Shown here: piece after piece, positions 53,057 through 60,857 of the stretch
Layout of the letters: each line of letters starts with the position of its first letter
Position numbering within the stretch: the first letter of the stretch is position 1
From: Acidobacteriota bacterium
GTDB lineage: Bacteria; Acidobacteriota; Terriglobia; Terriglobales; Acidobacteriaceae
NCBI GenBank assembly: GCA_021779935.1
Contig: JAJXZT010000048.1
Location: 140,984-204,983, forward strand
Direction: 5' to 3'
Length of the DNA stretch: 64,000 nucleotides
Notes under the pieces: generated by a model
What the model was told of the DNA's origin: nothing
Database searches by the model: none
What the model saw: only the letters and a program-made list of their open reading frames with translations
Made by a program: the position numbers and the translations under genes

Positions 53057-53105
53057 ACTCGGATGACGTTTCAAGTTTCAGGTTTCGAGTTTCGAGAGAG
53101 AACGA

Positions 53106-53151
53106 CCCCACCCTGTCGCCAAGAGCGGGCGACAAGGGTAGGGCACAAGAA
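53106..53151 (+). repeat. hairpin repeat, copy 3
   Basis: CCCCACCCTGTCGC, loop CAAGAGCGG, GCGACAAGGGTAGGGCAC then AAGAA: a consensus-like copy. Confidence 0.85.
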
Positions 53152-53157
53152 GACGGT

Positions 53158-54693
53158 TCATTTCTTTGCTGCGGGGCGGGCGACGGCGTACATCTGTTGC
53201 GCGATTTTTTCGGTGAGGCCACCTTTATACAAATCAAAATGGCTGCGGCCGGGGATGTAGGTGAACGATGCGTCGGCGCCAAGGCCGTCGAGTACCTTCT
53301 GCAAGAGGTGCGCGGATTCGTCGAGGTGGAAAGTGTCGGCGGTGCCGACGATGAGGTGGATTTTGCCCTTGAGGTCGGGACCGATGACGGGCCAACGCTG
53401 TTGCACGAGGTGGGCGATGTCGTAGTGCTGCTCCCAATACGCAGCGACCTCGGGGTTGACGACGCCGGTGACGCGATCGAAGAGCTGCATGGGGCGTCCG
53501 TCGGGAGCGCGCGGACTGAAGACGTAATCGAACGAACTCATCTGGCCGCCATAACTGCCGAGGACAGCTTCCTGCTGGGCGTAATCCTTGAGCGAGACAA
53601 CATCCTTGTCGCCGATGCGGACGAGCATCCAGGGTGAACCGTCGGGCTTGTAATAGGCGTTGCCGGGCGGGACGGAGGCGATATCAGGCCCGGTGAAGTT
53701 GTGGAAGTCAGAGGGGTCGGGCGAGGTGGACCAGGTGCCGCCGAAAATTTTGGGGTAGTTGACCTGGAGCCAGAGAGTAGCCCATCCGCCGGAAGAGTGT
53801 CCGGTGAGGAAGCGGCCGGTGGAACGGGCGTCCATGCGGTAGTGGGATTCGAGATAAGGAATGAATTCGGTGGTGAGCGCGTGTCCCCAGGGACCGTTGT
53901 TGACGGAGTCGGCAAACTCGTGGGTTCCGGTGGGGAAAGACTCGTCGAGCATGACGTAGATCATGCCGGGAATTTTGCCGGTGTCCATGAGGCGGCGATA
54001 GGTGCCGGATTCGTAGGCGATGTTGGGCAGCGTGGCGCCGAAGCCGTGCGTCCAGTAGACGGTGGGGTAGTGCTGATCACCCTTGCTGTAACCGGGAGGA
54101 AGGACGACGACAGCCCGCATGTGGATGGGGCGTCCCCAGAAAGCGGAGAGAGAAGGACTGACGAAATCGACGTACTGCTCGCCGGCGGGAAGGGCGACGG
54201 GCGGAGGCTGGGGCACCTTGTCACGGAACTTGATGGCGACGACGCCGGAAGATGCAGGGTGAAGACCCTGGATAAACTCCGGTTGACTGATGAGGTCTCC
54301 GGGGGTGACGAGACGGTAGGCGGCGTTGTGATCGACGTCGAGAATGGCCTGGACGTAGTAGTCGCCAGCTGGCGCCGTGGAGAAGGGCGCGGGATAGGAG
54401 ATTTGGTTGGTGTAAACAGAGATGGGAACCCCGGGTTGAAGGTCATGCACCTCGCGGGCGGTGATCCAGACAGAGCGGGGATTCGTCCAAGAGGGGACGA
54501 TCATGTTGCCGCGACCGGTGGGCTTGTTCTGCGTGAAGAGGATGATGAGGCGTCCAGAGACGGGCGCGGTGGAGGCAGTCCTGGCGACGGTCACCTCGAA
54601 GTGGATGCGTCCGGAAATGGCCGCCTGGTCGGCAAAAGCAAACGAGGCGAGGAGCAGGACAAGAGAGAAAACTCGGAGAAGACGCTTCTGCAT
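53158..54693 (-). CDS. secreted esterase-D-like alpha/beta hydrolase
   Basis: A 511-residue exported hydrolase. Signal peptide at 1-21 (LLRVFSLVLLLASFAFA). Residues about 25-190 are a beta-rich N-terminal region typical of esterases with an Ig-like or bacterial propeptide domain. Residues about 200-500 form the putative-esterase fold: the oxyanion region YWTHGFGA, the nucleophile in FLTGHSSGGWATLW, an Asp in IVGTADTFH and the final His in GRSHFDLYKGG. The relatives nearest by eye are feruloyl-esterase/S-formylglutathione-hydrolase-like (Pfam esterase). The substrate is unknown; ester-linked plant or microbial polysaccharide is plausible. Confidence 0.85.
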   Translation of the reverse strand: MQKRLLRVFSLVLLLASFAFADQAAISGRIHFEVTVARTASTAPVSGRLIILFTQNKPTGRGNMIVPSWTNPRSVWITAREVHDLQPGVPISVYTNQISYPAPFSTAPAGDYYVQAILDVDHNAAYRLVTPGDLISQPEFIQGLHPASSGVVAIKFRDKVPQPPPVALPAGEQYVDFVSPSLSAFWGRPIHMRAVVVLPPGYSKGDQHYPTVYWTHGFGATLPNIAYESGTYRRLMDTGKIPGMIYVMLDESFPTGTHEFADSVNNGPWGHALTTEFIPYLESHYRMDARSTGRFLTGHSSGGWATLWLQVNYPKIFGGTWSTSPDPSDFHNFTGPDIASVPPGNAYYKPDGSPWMLVRIGDKDVVSLKDYAQQEAVLGSYGGQMSSFDYVFSPRAPDGRPMQLFDRVTGVVNPEVAAYWEQHYDIAHLVQQRWPVIGPDLKGKIHLIVGTADTFHLDESAHLLQKVLDGLGADASFTYIPGRSHFDLYKGGLTEKIAQQMYAVARPAAKK

Positions 54694-54821
54694 GGTGGCT
54701 TATTCTACGCAAAGGAACATGAATGGGCGATAGGTTTGCAGCGAAATAGTGCGAAAGTGGCGGGTAAGGAGAGGGCCGAGGAAGTGCTTGAAGCAGCGAC
54801 ATGATTTGGTAGAATCGAGGC

Positions 54822-54881
54822 GGCGATGGAGTTCGCCCTAACCGCCCCGGGCACGCTGGTGCCCAGGCTGATGACTCCTAC
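54822..54881 (+). ncRNA. fluoride riboswitch (crcB motif)
   Basis: The aptamer consensus is plain: GGCGATGGAGTTCGCC (54822-54837), CTAACCGCC, hairpin GGGCAC-GCTG-GTGCCC (54849-54864), then GCTGATGACTCCTAC (ending 54881). It precedes a fluoride channel gene by 27 bases. CTCCT (54875-54879) at the aptamer end is complementary to the ribosome site AGGAG (54895-54899), suggesting a translational ON switch; that part is inference. Confidence 0.95.
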
Positions 54882-54908
54882 GAAATCGATCGACAGGAGA
54901 ACTCCATC

Positions 54909-55283
54909 GTGGCGGCATATCTGTGGATATCCCTCGGCGCAATTCTGGGCGCCAATGCGCGATACGCGCTTTCTCGCTACGCATCGAAAATACTGGGTGC
55001 CGGATTTCCCTACGGCACAATGATTATCAACGTCACGGGCAGCCTGATCCTGGGCTGGTTCATGGTGTGGAGCACGGAACGCGCACTGGCGGATGTGCGG
55101 TGGAGACTGTTTGTCGCCATCGGCTTCTGCGGCGGATATACGACGTTCAGCAGCTACGCATATGAAAGCTTTGTGCAACTGGAACAAGGACACTGGGGAC
55201 TGTTCACGACGAACGTCCTGGGCAATAACGTGATCGGACTGCTGGCCGTGATTGCTGGTGCAGCACTGGCGAGGGCGATGTAA
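54909..55283 (+). CDS. crcB: fluoride ion channel FluC/CrcB
   Basis: A 124-residue Fluc channel that exports cytoplasmic fluoride as a dual-topology dimer. It has four hydrophobic helices with the signatures LGAILGANARYALSRY, GTMIINVTGSLILGW and GFCGGYTTFSSYAYE (the phenylalanine box and Na+-site region). It starts at GTG 54909 with AGGAG 9 bases upstream. It lies directly behind a fluoride riboswitch and is followed after one base by DUF190, the usual partner. Confidence 0.96.
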   Translation: MAAYLWISLGAILGANARYALSRYASKILGAGFPYGTMIINVTGSLILGWFMVWSTERALADVRWRLFVAIGFCGGYTTFSSYAYESFVQLEQGHWGLFTTNVLGNNVIGLLAVIAGAALARAM

Positions 55284-55284
55284 A

Positions 55285-55623
55285 ATGCGCGCGACAGGTG
55301 AATCGATGGCCGTGCAAGTCACGATGTATCTGAACGAAGCCGACGAATGGCACAGGAAACCACTGTACCTGGAAGTGCTGAAGTATCTGCGCGAAGAAAA
55401 CGTGGCGGGAGCAACGGCACTGCATGCGGTGGGCGGCTTCACGGGACGGATGCGAGTGCATACGGCGTCGCTGGTGGAAGCTGGAGGACAACTGCCGGTG
55501 ATCATCACGTTCGTCGACATGGACGAGCACGTGGAGCGAGTGTTGCCGAAGTTGAAAGAAATGGCGGCACACAGGCTGATCGTGCGAGAGAACGTACAGA
55601 TCGTTCAAGGCGCGCTGGACTAA
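55285..55623 (+). CDS. DUF190 protein, fluoride-operon partner
   Basis: A 112-residue DUF190 protein with PII-like fold. MYLNEADEWHRKPLYLEVLKYL, GATALHAVGGFTG and LPVIITFVDMDEHVERVLPKL match the family. ATG 55285 aligns with family N-termini; ATG 55306 has a better ribosome site and cannot be excluded. DUF190 genes accompany crcB widely and may regulate or sense; no biochemical role is established. Confidence 0.9.
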   Translation: MRATGESMAVQVTMYLNEADEWHRKPLYLEVLKYLREENVAGATALHAVGGFTGRMRVHTASLVEAGGQLPVIITFVDMDEHVERVLPKLKEMAAHRLIVRENVQIVQGALD

Positions 55624-55743
55624 GCGCAGGATTCCTCAGTTGGGACCGGAAACGGTCGCGGTCGCGTTGAGATGAGAGGCGCGAAGGGGAAGTTCTTTAT
55701 AATCGAAGGAAGCGGTGAATACGCGCGCTGGTCCGGAGATCGC

Positions 55744-56112
55744 ATGGTGCCGTCCAAGGGAAAACGGAAAGTGCTGGTGGTGGATGACGAGCACGTCATT
55801 GCAGATACGCTGGCGATTATCCTGAATAAGAACGGATTCGAGGCGTCCGCGGTGTACACGGGGCTGGATGCGGTGGCACTGGCACGGAAGCTGCGGCCGG
55901 ACCTGATCATCAGCGACGTGATCATGCCGGACATGAACGGCGTGGAAGCAGCAACGGCAATCAGGCAGTTTCTGCCGGGATGCAAGATACTGCTGTTCTC
56001 GGGGCAGGCATCCACGGCGGACCTGCTGGCAGATGCGCGAGTGCAGGGAAATCAGTTCGAAGTGCTGGCAAAGCCGGTGCATCCGAAAGACCTGCTGGCG
56101 AAGCTGGGATAA
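55744..56112 (+). CDS. single-domain response regulator
   Basis: A 122-residue receiver starting at ATG 55744 with GGAG 5 bases upstream (a 24-residue longer reading from 55672 is less likely). The site is complete: D15/D16 pair (VLVVDDEH), acceptor Asp in LIISDVIMPDMNG, S in LLFSGQA and K in VLAKPVHP. It has no output domain and no adjacent kinase, so the partner is elsewhere. It follows the fluoride operon by 120 bases and is probably separate from it. Confidence 0.82.
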   Translation: MVPSKGKRKVLVVDDEHVIADTLAIILNKNGFEASAVYTGLDAVALARKLRPDLIISDVIMPDMNGVEAATAIRQFLPGCKILLFSGQASTADLLADARVQGNQFEVLAKPVHPKDLLAKLG

Positions 56113-56167
56113 AGAAGCTGTTAGCGGTTGGCGAAGAAGTTTCGAGTTTCAAGTCAAAACATAAGGA

Positions 56168-56234
56168 CCCCACCCTTAAGACCCCAAAAACCACCCTGTC
56201 GCCAAAGGCGGGCGACAAGGGTAGGGCACAAGAA
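56168..56234 (+). repeat. hairpin repeat, copy 4 (head partly duplicated)
   Basis: CCCCACCCTTAAGACCCC then AAAAACCACCCTGTCGC, loop CAAAGGCGG, GCGACAAGGGTAGGGCAC. The left arm start is duplicated with a short insertion. The rest of the 56113-56268 gap is GTTTCGAGTTTC words and AT-rich filler. Confidence 0.8.
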
Positions 56235-56268
56235 ATTGCAAAAGCCAGGTCAAAATCAAAAATAAAAC

Positions 56269-56868
56269 TTAGAGTTCGTGGCGGCCTTCAAGGGCCTTCT
56301 GGATGGTGACTTCGTCGGCGTATTCGATGTCGCCGCCGACGGGGAGTCCGGTGGCGATGCGGGTCACTTTGACGCCGGATGGCTTGAGGATTCGGGCGAC
56401 ATAGGCGGCAGTGGCTTCGCCTTCGACGGTGGGATTGGTGGCGAGAATGACTTCATCGGCGGCGCCGTTTTCAACACGGACGAGCAGGTTGGAGATGCGA
56501 AGCTGCTCAGGGCCGATGCCGTGGATGGGTGAAAGTGCTCCATGAAGAATATGGTATACACCATTGAAATTACGTGACTTTTCGATGGCGCTGATATTCG
56601 TCGGTTCCTCGACAACGCAGATTGTCCGCTGGTTGCGCTCGGGGTTGGAACAGTAGACGCAGGGATCGACGTCGGTGATGTTGTTGCAGACGGAACAGAG
56701 GCGCAAGCGGGCCTTGACGTCGCGAATGGCGTCGGCGAGCGAACCGGCATCCTCCTCGGGGGAGCGGAGGATGTGGAAGGCGAGGCGCTGCGCACTCTTG
56801 CTCCCGACTCCAGGGAGCTTCTTGAGTTCGTCGATGAGTCGGGCCATTGGCTCGGCAAATTTGGACAT
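56269..56868 (-). CDS. recR: recombination mediator RecR
   Basis: RecR works with RecF/RecO to load RecA at gaps. The 199-residue protein has the expected length: the HhH region [20 protein letters not shown] (about 16-35), the four-Cys zinc finger [16 protein letters not shown] (58-73) and a Toprim domain (about 80-175; [48 protein letters not shown]). It lies with ybaB and dnaX in the widespread dnaX-ybaB-recR order, although the gap to ybaB is filled by a repeat. Confidence 0.96.
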   Translation of the reverse strand: MSKFAEPMARLIDELKKLPGVGSKSAQRLAFHILRSPEEDAGSLADAIRDVKARLRLCSVCNNITDVDPCVYCSNPERNQRTICVVEEPTNISAIEKSRNFNGVYHILHGALSPIHGIGPEQLRISNLLVRVENGAADEVILATNPTVEGEATAAYVARILKPSGVKVTRIATGLPVGGDIEYADEVTIQKALEGRHEL

Positions 56869-56921
56869 AGGAAAGAAGTCGTTAGTCGCGAGTCACGAGT
56901 CGCGAGAGATCAGTAATTTGC

Positions 56922-56966
56922 TTCCCCACGTTATCGCCCAAAAGCGGAGCGCGAATGTGGGGCACT
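56922..56966 (+). repeat. CCCACGTTATCG / GTGGGGCAC repeat, copy 2
   Basis: TTCCCCACGTTATCG ... GAGCGCGAATGTGGGGCAC. It is preceded by GTCGCGAGTCACGAGTCGCG words (56884-56904). It lies in the recR-ybaB gap and interrupts an otherwise conserved operon. Confidence 0.75.
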
Positions 56967-57035
56967 TGCCTTGTGCTGATCCCATGCAAGCAAAAGAGGC
57001 TTGCATGGGCCACCCAGCCCGACGAAATACGAAAG

Positions 57036-57341
57036 TTAAAACATGCCGGGAGGGAGGCCGAGGCCGCCGAGCATTCCTCCGAGGGCGGACTGGGTGGCCT
57101 CATCGACGCGGCGTCCCGCTTCGTTGACGGCGGCGGTAATGAGATCCTGAAGCATCTCGACGTCGGCGGCTGCATCCTTCTCAATGTGGACGGAGAGCAC
57201 CTGCTTCTGGCCATTCATCTTGACGGTGACTGCTCCACCGCCGGAAGAAGCCTCGACGACAGTCTCCTGCATTTTCTGCTGCATCTGCCGCTGCATGTCC
57301 TGGGCGCGGGACATCATTTCCTGTAGTTGCTTCGGGTTCAT
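57036..57341 (-). CDS. YbaB/EbfC nucleoid-associated protein
   Basis: A 101-residue small DNA-binding protein with the family pattern MNPKQLQEMMSRAQDMQRQMQQKM, G-G-G-A-V-T-V-K-M-N-G and LQDLITAAVNEAGRRVDEATQSALGG. It starts at ATG 57341 with GAGGAATTC upstream, 12 bases after dnaX. It coats DNA as a dimer; the exact role is unclear. Confidence 0.93.
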   Translation of the reverse strand: MNPKQLQEMMSRAQDMQRQMQQKMQETVVEASSGGGAVTVKMNGQKQVLSVHIEKDAAADVEMLQDLITAAVNEAGRRVDEATQSALGGMLGGLGLPPGMF

Positions 57342-57353
57342 GAATTCCTCGAA

Positions 57354-59246
57354 CTACCTTTCATTATGGTCGATGACGGAGCGAACCTCGGCACCGAATT
57401 TTTCCATCATGCGCTTGACGACCGGTTCCTCGGCCGCACGGCCGCGCGCGTTGCCGCCGGAACGGACACGCTCCGGCCGGACGACGACCGAGGGAGTTCC
57501 GCTGACGACGGTGAGGCGAAGGGTGCGTCCCGCGGTTTTTGTGGCGGCGGCGTTGGCAGTCTTCTTCTGCTCGGGGCCAACCGTCATCTCAATAAGTTTC
57601 TCGGAGAGTGCGGCCTTCACGATCAGTTGAATACCGTCGATATTCCATTCACCCTCTTCGAGCGACTGGACGAGCATCCGCGATCCGGCGGCTTCGAGAG
57701 CATTGAGCACGGCTTCGCGCACGGCATCGATGCTGACTTCAGCCGACTCGGCAGCGGCGGGATGCGGCGCGGTCTCGGCGACAGCGACGGCAGCACCACG
57801 CTCAATAGGAGCTGGAGCGGGCGGTGGATCGGCCTTGGCAGGTTGCGCCTTGGGCACGAACGGGGCGCGCTGGAAGGGCACGGTCGGGGCGGAAGATTCG
57901 ACGACCGGAGCGGAAGACATTTCAGGCTTGCCGGGAGCCTTGCGAGCGCGGTCGGCCTCGAAGGGCGAGGGGCGCGAACTTCCCCCGAATGGAGATGGGT
58001 TGGAACTGGACGGCGGAGTCGCGGGGCGTCCAAGAGACGGAGCCGCAGGCGACGTGCGCGTGCCGAGGGAAGGCGCGGCCTTGGCCGGAGCGACCGCAGG
58101 TTTCTCCAGCGAAGCGGCGCTCAATAGCTGCTCAAGGGGAAGCAGGCGCTGGGCATGCACCATCTTGAGGAGTCCAAGTTCGAGGTGGAAGCGCTGTTCC
58201 TGCTTGTAGCTGACGTCGCCGTGGGTGCGCAGCATGATTTGCAGGAAACGGGTGAGATCCTCTTCAGAGAAAAGCTCAGCGACACGTCCGACACGGGTGC
58301 GCTCGTCGGAGGAAATCTGAAGAACCTGGGAGTCGATACCGGCGACCTTGGCAACGATGGAGTTGCGCAGGAAGCGGACCATCTGGCGCGCGAAATGAAC
58401 GGCGCTGTTGCCCTCGACGATGAGCTTGTCGACCATGCGAAGGACATCTTCGCTGGAGTTGCGGTGGACGGCCTGCATGAACTCTTCGAGCAGGCTGGAA
58501 TTCACGGTGCCGACGAGATCGCGGACGACGTCGGCGGTGAGGGTGGTTCCGCAACAGGCGATGGCCTGATCCATGATGCTGAGGGCGTCGCGCATGGAGC
58601 CGTCACCAGCCTCGGCGAGCATGGCGAGAGCATCATCATCGACGGTGAGCCCCTCGGCCCCGGAGATATCGCGAAGCTGCTGCACGATGTCTTCAAAACG
58701 GACGGCATGAAAGCTGAAGTGCTGGCAGCGCGAACGAATCGTCTGCGGAATATCCTCGGGCTGGGTGGTGGCCATCATGAAGATGACCCAAGGTGGAGGC
58801 TCTTCCAGGGTTTTGAGCAGGGCGTTGAAGGCGGCGTCGGTGACCTGGTGGGCCTCGTCGAGGATGAAGATGCGGAAACGGTCACGCGCGGGTTCGGCGG
58901 TGGCGGTGGCGATGAGTCCGCGAACATCCTCGATGCCACGGTTGGTGGCGGCATCGATTTCAATGACGTCCATGGCGCCGACGGAGCCCTCGCGAATCTC
59001 GCGGCAGGAGTCGCACACGCCGCAGGGTTCGGAGACGGGCCGGTCGGAGGACTTGCAGTTGAGGGCCATGGCAAGGATACGGGCAACGGTGGTTTTGCCG
59101 ATGCCGCGGTGTCCGCTGAAAATGTAGCCATGGGCGAAACGCTGCTGCTCAAGGGCGTTTTTGAGCGTCCGGGTAACGTGCTCCTGACCAATGACGTCAG
59201 AGAATTTCTGCGGACGATATTTGCGGGCGAGAACCGTGTAGCTCAT
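57354..59246 (-). CDS. dnaX: DNA polymerase III subunit gamma/tau
   Basis: The clamp-loader ATPase. The 630-residue protein has Walker A SGHRGIGKTTVAR (about 44-56), a zinc module with CGVCDSC, Walker B FRIFILDEAHQV, sensor 1 ATTQPEDIPQTIRSRCQ, domains II and III to about 370, then a Pro/Ala-rich linker (about 385-500) and a C-terminal tau-like domain (about 500-620). I see no A-rich slippery heptamer near a stop, so a separate gamma form is not predicted. Confidence 0.96.
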   Translation of the reverse strand: MSYTVLARKYRPQKFSDVIGQEHVTRTLKNALEQQRFAHGYIFSGHRGIGKTTVARILAMALNCKSSDRPVSEPCGVCDSCREIREGSVGAMDVIEIDAATNRGIEDVRGLIATATAEPARDRFRIFILDEAHQVTDAAFNALLKTLEEPPPWVIFMMATTQPEDIPQTIRSRCQHFSFHAVRFEDIVQQLRDISGAEGLTVDDDALAMLAEAGDGSMRDALSIMDQAIACCGTTLTADVVRDLVGTVNSSLLEEFMQAVHRNSSEDVLRMVDKLIVEGNSAVHFARQMVRFLRNSIVAKVAGIDSQVLQISSDERTRVGRVAELFSEEDLTRFLQIMLRTHGDVSYKQEQRFHLELGLLKMVHAQRLLPLEQLLSAASLEKPAVAPAKAAPSLGTRTSPAAPSLGRPATPPSSSNPSPFGGSSRPSPFEADRARKAPGKPEMSSAPVVESSAPTVPFQRAPFVPKAQPAKADPPPAPAPIERGAAVAVAETAPHPAAAESAEVSIDAVREAVLNALEAAGSRMLVQSLEEGEWNIDGIQLIVKAALSEKLIEMTVGPEQKKTANAAATKTAGRTLRLTVVSGTPSVVVRPERVRSGGNARGRAAEEPVVKRMMEKFGAEVRSVIDHNER

Positions 59247-59319
59247 GGAGATAATTGATTATAAGACAGAAGAAAGTTTCGAGTTTCGAGTTTCAAGTTT
59301 CGAGAAAGGAAGAAGGATA

Positions 59320-59349
59320 ACCACGAAGGACACGAAGGGACACAAAGGA
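59320..59349 (+). repeat. CACGAAGGACACGAAGG repeat
   Basis: Three near-copies of CACGAAGGA (the last CACAAAGGA) in tandem. It is a word type I recall as common in intergenic DNA of several environmental phyla; only one block is present here. Confidence 0.6.
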
Positions 59350-59389
59350 AAGGCTGAAACGGGGGAAAGTGCTGAGTTTCGAGGACAGA

Positions 59390-59423
59390 AGCTGCTGAGC
59401 TGCTAAGGCGCTGAGCTGCTGAG
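59390..59423 (+). repeat. GCTGCTGA-word repeat, copy 2
   Basis: AGCTGCTGAGCTGCTAAGGC then GCTGAGCTGCTGAG; 13 bases before a hairpin repeat copy. Confidence 0.7.
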
Positions 59424-59436
59424 GCAAAAGCAAGAA

Positions 59437-59475
59437 CCCCACCCTGTCGCGAACGGCGCGACAAGGGCAGGGCAC
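59437..59475 (+). repeat. hairpin repeat, copy 5
   Basis: CCCCACCCTGTCGC, loop GAACG, GCGCGACAAGGGCAGGGCAC. It is followed by AAACTGCGCGATTCCCA, which also follows copy 6. Confidence 0.85.
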
Positions 59476-59487
59476 AAACTGCGCGAT

Positions 59488-59521
59488 TCCCACCCTTCGC
59501 GATGCTCAGGATGGGCACCCG
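59488..59521 (+). repeat. GCTCAGGATGGGCACCC element, copy 2
   Basis: TTCCCACCCTTCGCGATGC then TCAGGATGGGCACCC, matching 50616-50649 at its right half. Confidence 0.65.
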
Positions 59522-59651
59522 CGTTGTTCCGATCACAGGTACCCCGGCATGGGAAAGCGGGGGAATTTGGGATGAAAAGTTCATGAGTTAAGGTTGCGAA
59601 GCGGCGAAAAGCGCGATACAGTTCCGGGCCAAGCAGGTTTGGAGGCGCAGA

Positions 59652-60008
59652 ATGCAATTGAGACTGAGCAATCGCATGATCCAGGGCGTAACGGTCGTGG
59701 ACTGTCACGGACGGATACTGTTTGGAGACGAAGCTGCCCTCCTGCGGGAGACCGTGAAGGCGCTGCTGCCAGAGTCGCGGATGGTTGTGCTGAACCTGAA
59801 AGAGGTGACGTATGTGGACAGCGGCGGGCTGGGAACGCTGGTGGGACTGTTTACGTCAGCACATAACTCGGGCTGCGAAGTGAAGCTGGCGTGCCTGACA
59901 CCACGGGTGGGGCAACTGCTGCAAATGACGAAGCTGCTGACTGTCTTCGACGTCCATGAGAATGAGGACGCGGCGGTGAAGTCGTTCGTGAGGGCGATGA
60001 CGACATAA
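59652..60008 (+). CDS. STAS-domain anti-sigma factor antagonist
   Basis: A 118-residue SpoIIAA/RsbV-type protein. ATG 59652 has GGAGG 7 bases upstream. MIQGVTVVDCHGRILFGDE and the phospho-acceptor loop NLKEVTYVDSGGLGTLVGLF (Ser in VDSGG) are present. In partner-switching, the unphosphorylated form binds the anti-sigma kinase and frees the sigma factor. No RsbW-like kinase or sigma gene is adjacent. It is convergent with the SET gene, whose end contains its terminator. Confidence 0.9.
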   Translation: MQLRLSNRMIQGVTVVDCHGRILFGDEAALLRETVKALLPESRMVVLNLKEVTYVDSGGLGTLVGLFTSAHNSGCEVKLACLTPRVGQLLQMTKLLTVFDVHENEDAAVKSFVRAMTT

Positions 60009-60020
60009 AGCGGATGTCGA

Positions 60021-60515
60021 TCAGGAATTTAGGGAAGCGGGCTTGGCGGCCCGCTTTTTCTTTTGCTCGCCGTTGCTACTGGCGCGGGCCTCGCGGCGCC
60101 GGCGACGCTTGATCTCGTCAGGCGAGTACATGGTGCCGCGACAGTTGGGCGATCCGCAGGTGCAGGGAGCGTCGCCCTCTCCGTCATAGAGGTAGTAGTC
60201 GTAGGCGAGTTCCTCGCCGGGAGCGATGTCGCGAATGGCCTGAATCCAGACGTGTCCGTCCTCGTCTTCCTCGGTTTCGCAATTGGGGTCGCAGGAGTGG
60301 TTGACGTACATGGCCATGGAATAGCCATCGATGACGTTGGCTCCGTCGCCGACGCCGAAGAGGTAGGTGTAAGGGCGATCCTTATAAAGGTCGTCGGCGG
60401 CCTGGTGAGGCATGTGCTCGCCGGTGTACTCAAGGATGCGGGTGCCGGAAGGAATGCGGTCGAGGGCGAAGACGCCCGCGGCGTGGATGGCGGAAGATCG
60501 AACAATGACTCGCAT
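60021..60515 (-). CDS. SET-domain protein methyltransferase
   Basis: A 164-residue SET protein. Signatures are the N-terminal G-V-F-A-L-D-R-I-P-S-G-T-R-I-L-E-Y-T-G-E (about 14-33), the pseudoknot NHSCDPNCET (about 72-81), PGEELAYDYY (about 97-106) and the zinc-binding post-SET CTCGSPNC (about 117-124). The C-terminus is basic (RRRRR...KKKRAAKP). SET lysine methyltransferases occur sporadically in bacteria; substrates here could be ribosomal or nucleoid proteins. It overlaps the STAS gene's terminator. Confidence 0.9.
   Translation of the reverse strand: MRVIVRSSAIHAAGVFALDRIPSGTRILEYTGEHMPHQAADDLYKDRPYTYLFGVGDGANVIDGYSMAMYVNHSCDPNCETEEDEDGHVWIQAIRDIAPGEELAYDYYLYDGEGDAPCTCGSPNCRGTMYSPDEIKRRRRREARASSNGEQKKKRAAKPASLNS
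60036..60065 (+). terminator. STAS terminator inside the SET coding end
   Basis: AGCGGGC (60036-60042), loop TTGGCG, GCCCGCT (60049-60055), then TTTTTCTTTT. It is a textbook terminator for the STAS gene, while its complement encodes the basic tail of the convergent SET protein. Confidence 0.85.
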
Positions 60516-60586
60516 GGAAAAAACGGGAAAACCCCAGGGCAGAGTATATCGGAAAACGTGAAGTGGAAATCGCGCGAGAGTGGCGG

Positions 60587-60802
60587 TCAGGACTGACAGC
60601 CGTGGTCGGCGATGTGACGCTCGATGGAGAGAGACTCACGCAGGAGTTTACGCTGGAGAAAGACGATCATGTCGCCATTGCCGCGCTTGAGGGAACGGCG
60701 CTCGTCGAGCGGGGCCCGCCTGGTCTTGAGCTGCTGCTCGCGAATCTGAAGACGGGTGGCGCTGGCAGTCTTGCGTAAATTGTCGAGCTCCTGGCACGCC
60801 AT
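60587..60802 (-). CDS. small basic helical protein, uncertain
   Basis: A possible 71-residue protein, Arg-rich and entirely helical in appearance (LRKTASATRLQIREQQL, LDERRSLKRGN). The upstream bases lack a ribosome site, and no family is recognised. It lies between the SET gene and a repeat mosaic on the same strand. It is given because the region otherwise has no gene. Confidence 0.35.
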   Translation of the reverse strand: MACQELDNLRKTASATRLQIREQQLKTRRAPLDERRSLKRGNGDMIVFLQRKLLRESLSIERHIADHGCQS

Positions 60803-60824
60803 GGGGGGAAGTATAGCAAAAGCA

Positions 60825-60852
60825 GGTATTAGGTATTAGGTGTTAGGTATTA
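60825..60852 (+). repeat. GGTATTA tandem repeat (4 x 7 bp)
   Basis: Four direct copies of GGTATTA (third is GGTGTTA) without spacers, next to the GCTGCTGA words. Confidence 0.85.
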
Positions 60853-60857
60853 GGGAA

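Larger units (their letters stand above)
52692..53157. other. 466-bp gene-free region with repeats
   Basis: It holds a diverged hairpin repeat (52884-52939), the GTCGCGAGTCACGAG words (about 52952-52978), a CCCACGTTATCG/GTGGGGCAC repeat (53015-53056), GTTTCAGGTTTCGAG words (about 53070-53096) and a hairpin repeat (53106-53151) that ends 6 bases before the esterase stop codon. No gene is supported. Confidence 0.75.
59247..59651. other. 405-bp gene-free repeat mosaic
   Basis: In order: GTTTCGAG words (59276-59305), ACCACGAAGGACACGAAGG-type repeat (about 59320-59349), GCTGCTGA words (59390-59423), hairpin repeat (59437-59475), GCTCAGGATGGGCACCC element (59488-59521), then the STAS promoter region with GGAGG at 59640-59644. 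No gene is supported. Confidence 0.75.

Noticed and set aside
53701..54804. A 367-residue + strand frame opposite the esterase
   Set aside because: Gly/Glu-rich antisense frame without family motifs; the esterase frame is convincing.
57354..59246. dnaX frameshift producing a short gamma subunit
   Set aside because: No A-rich slippery heptamer followed by a nearby stop is visible in the linker region.
58155..59258. A 367-residue + strand frame opposite dnaX
   Set aside because: Antisense shadow of the dnaX ATPase core.
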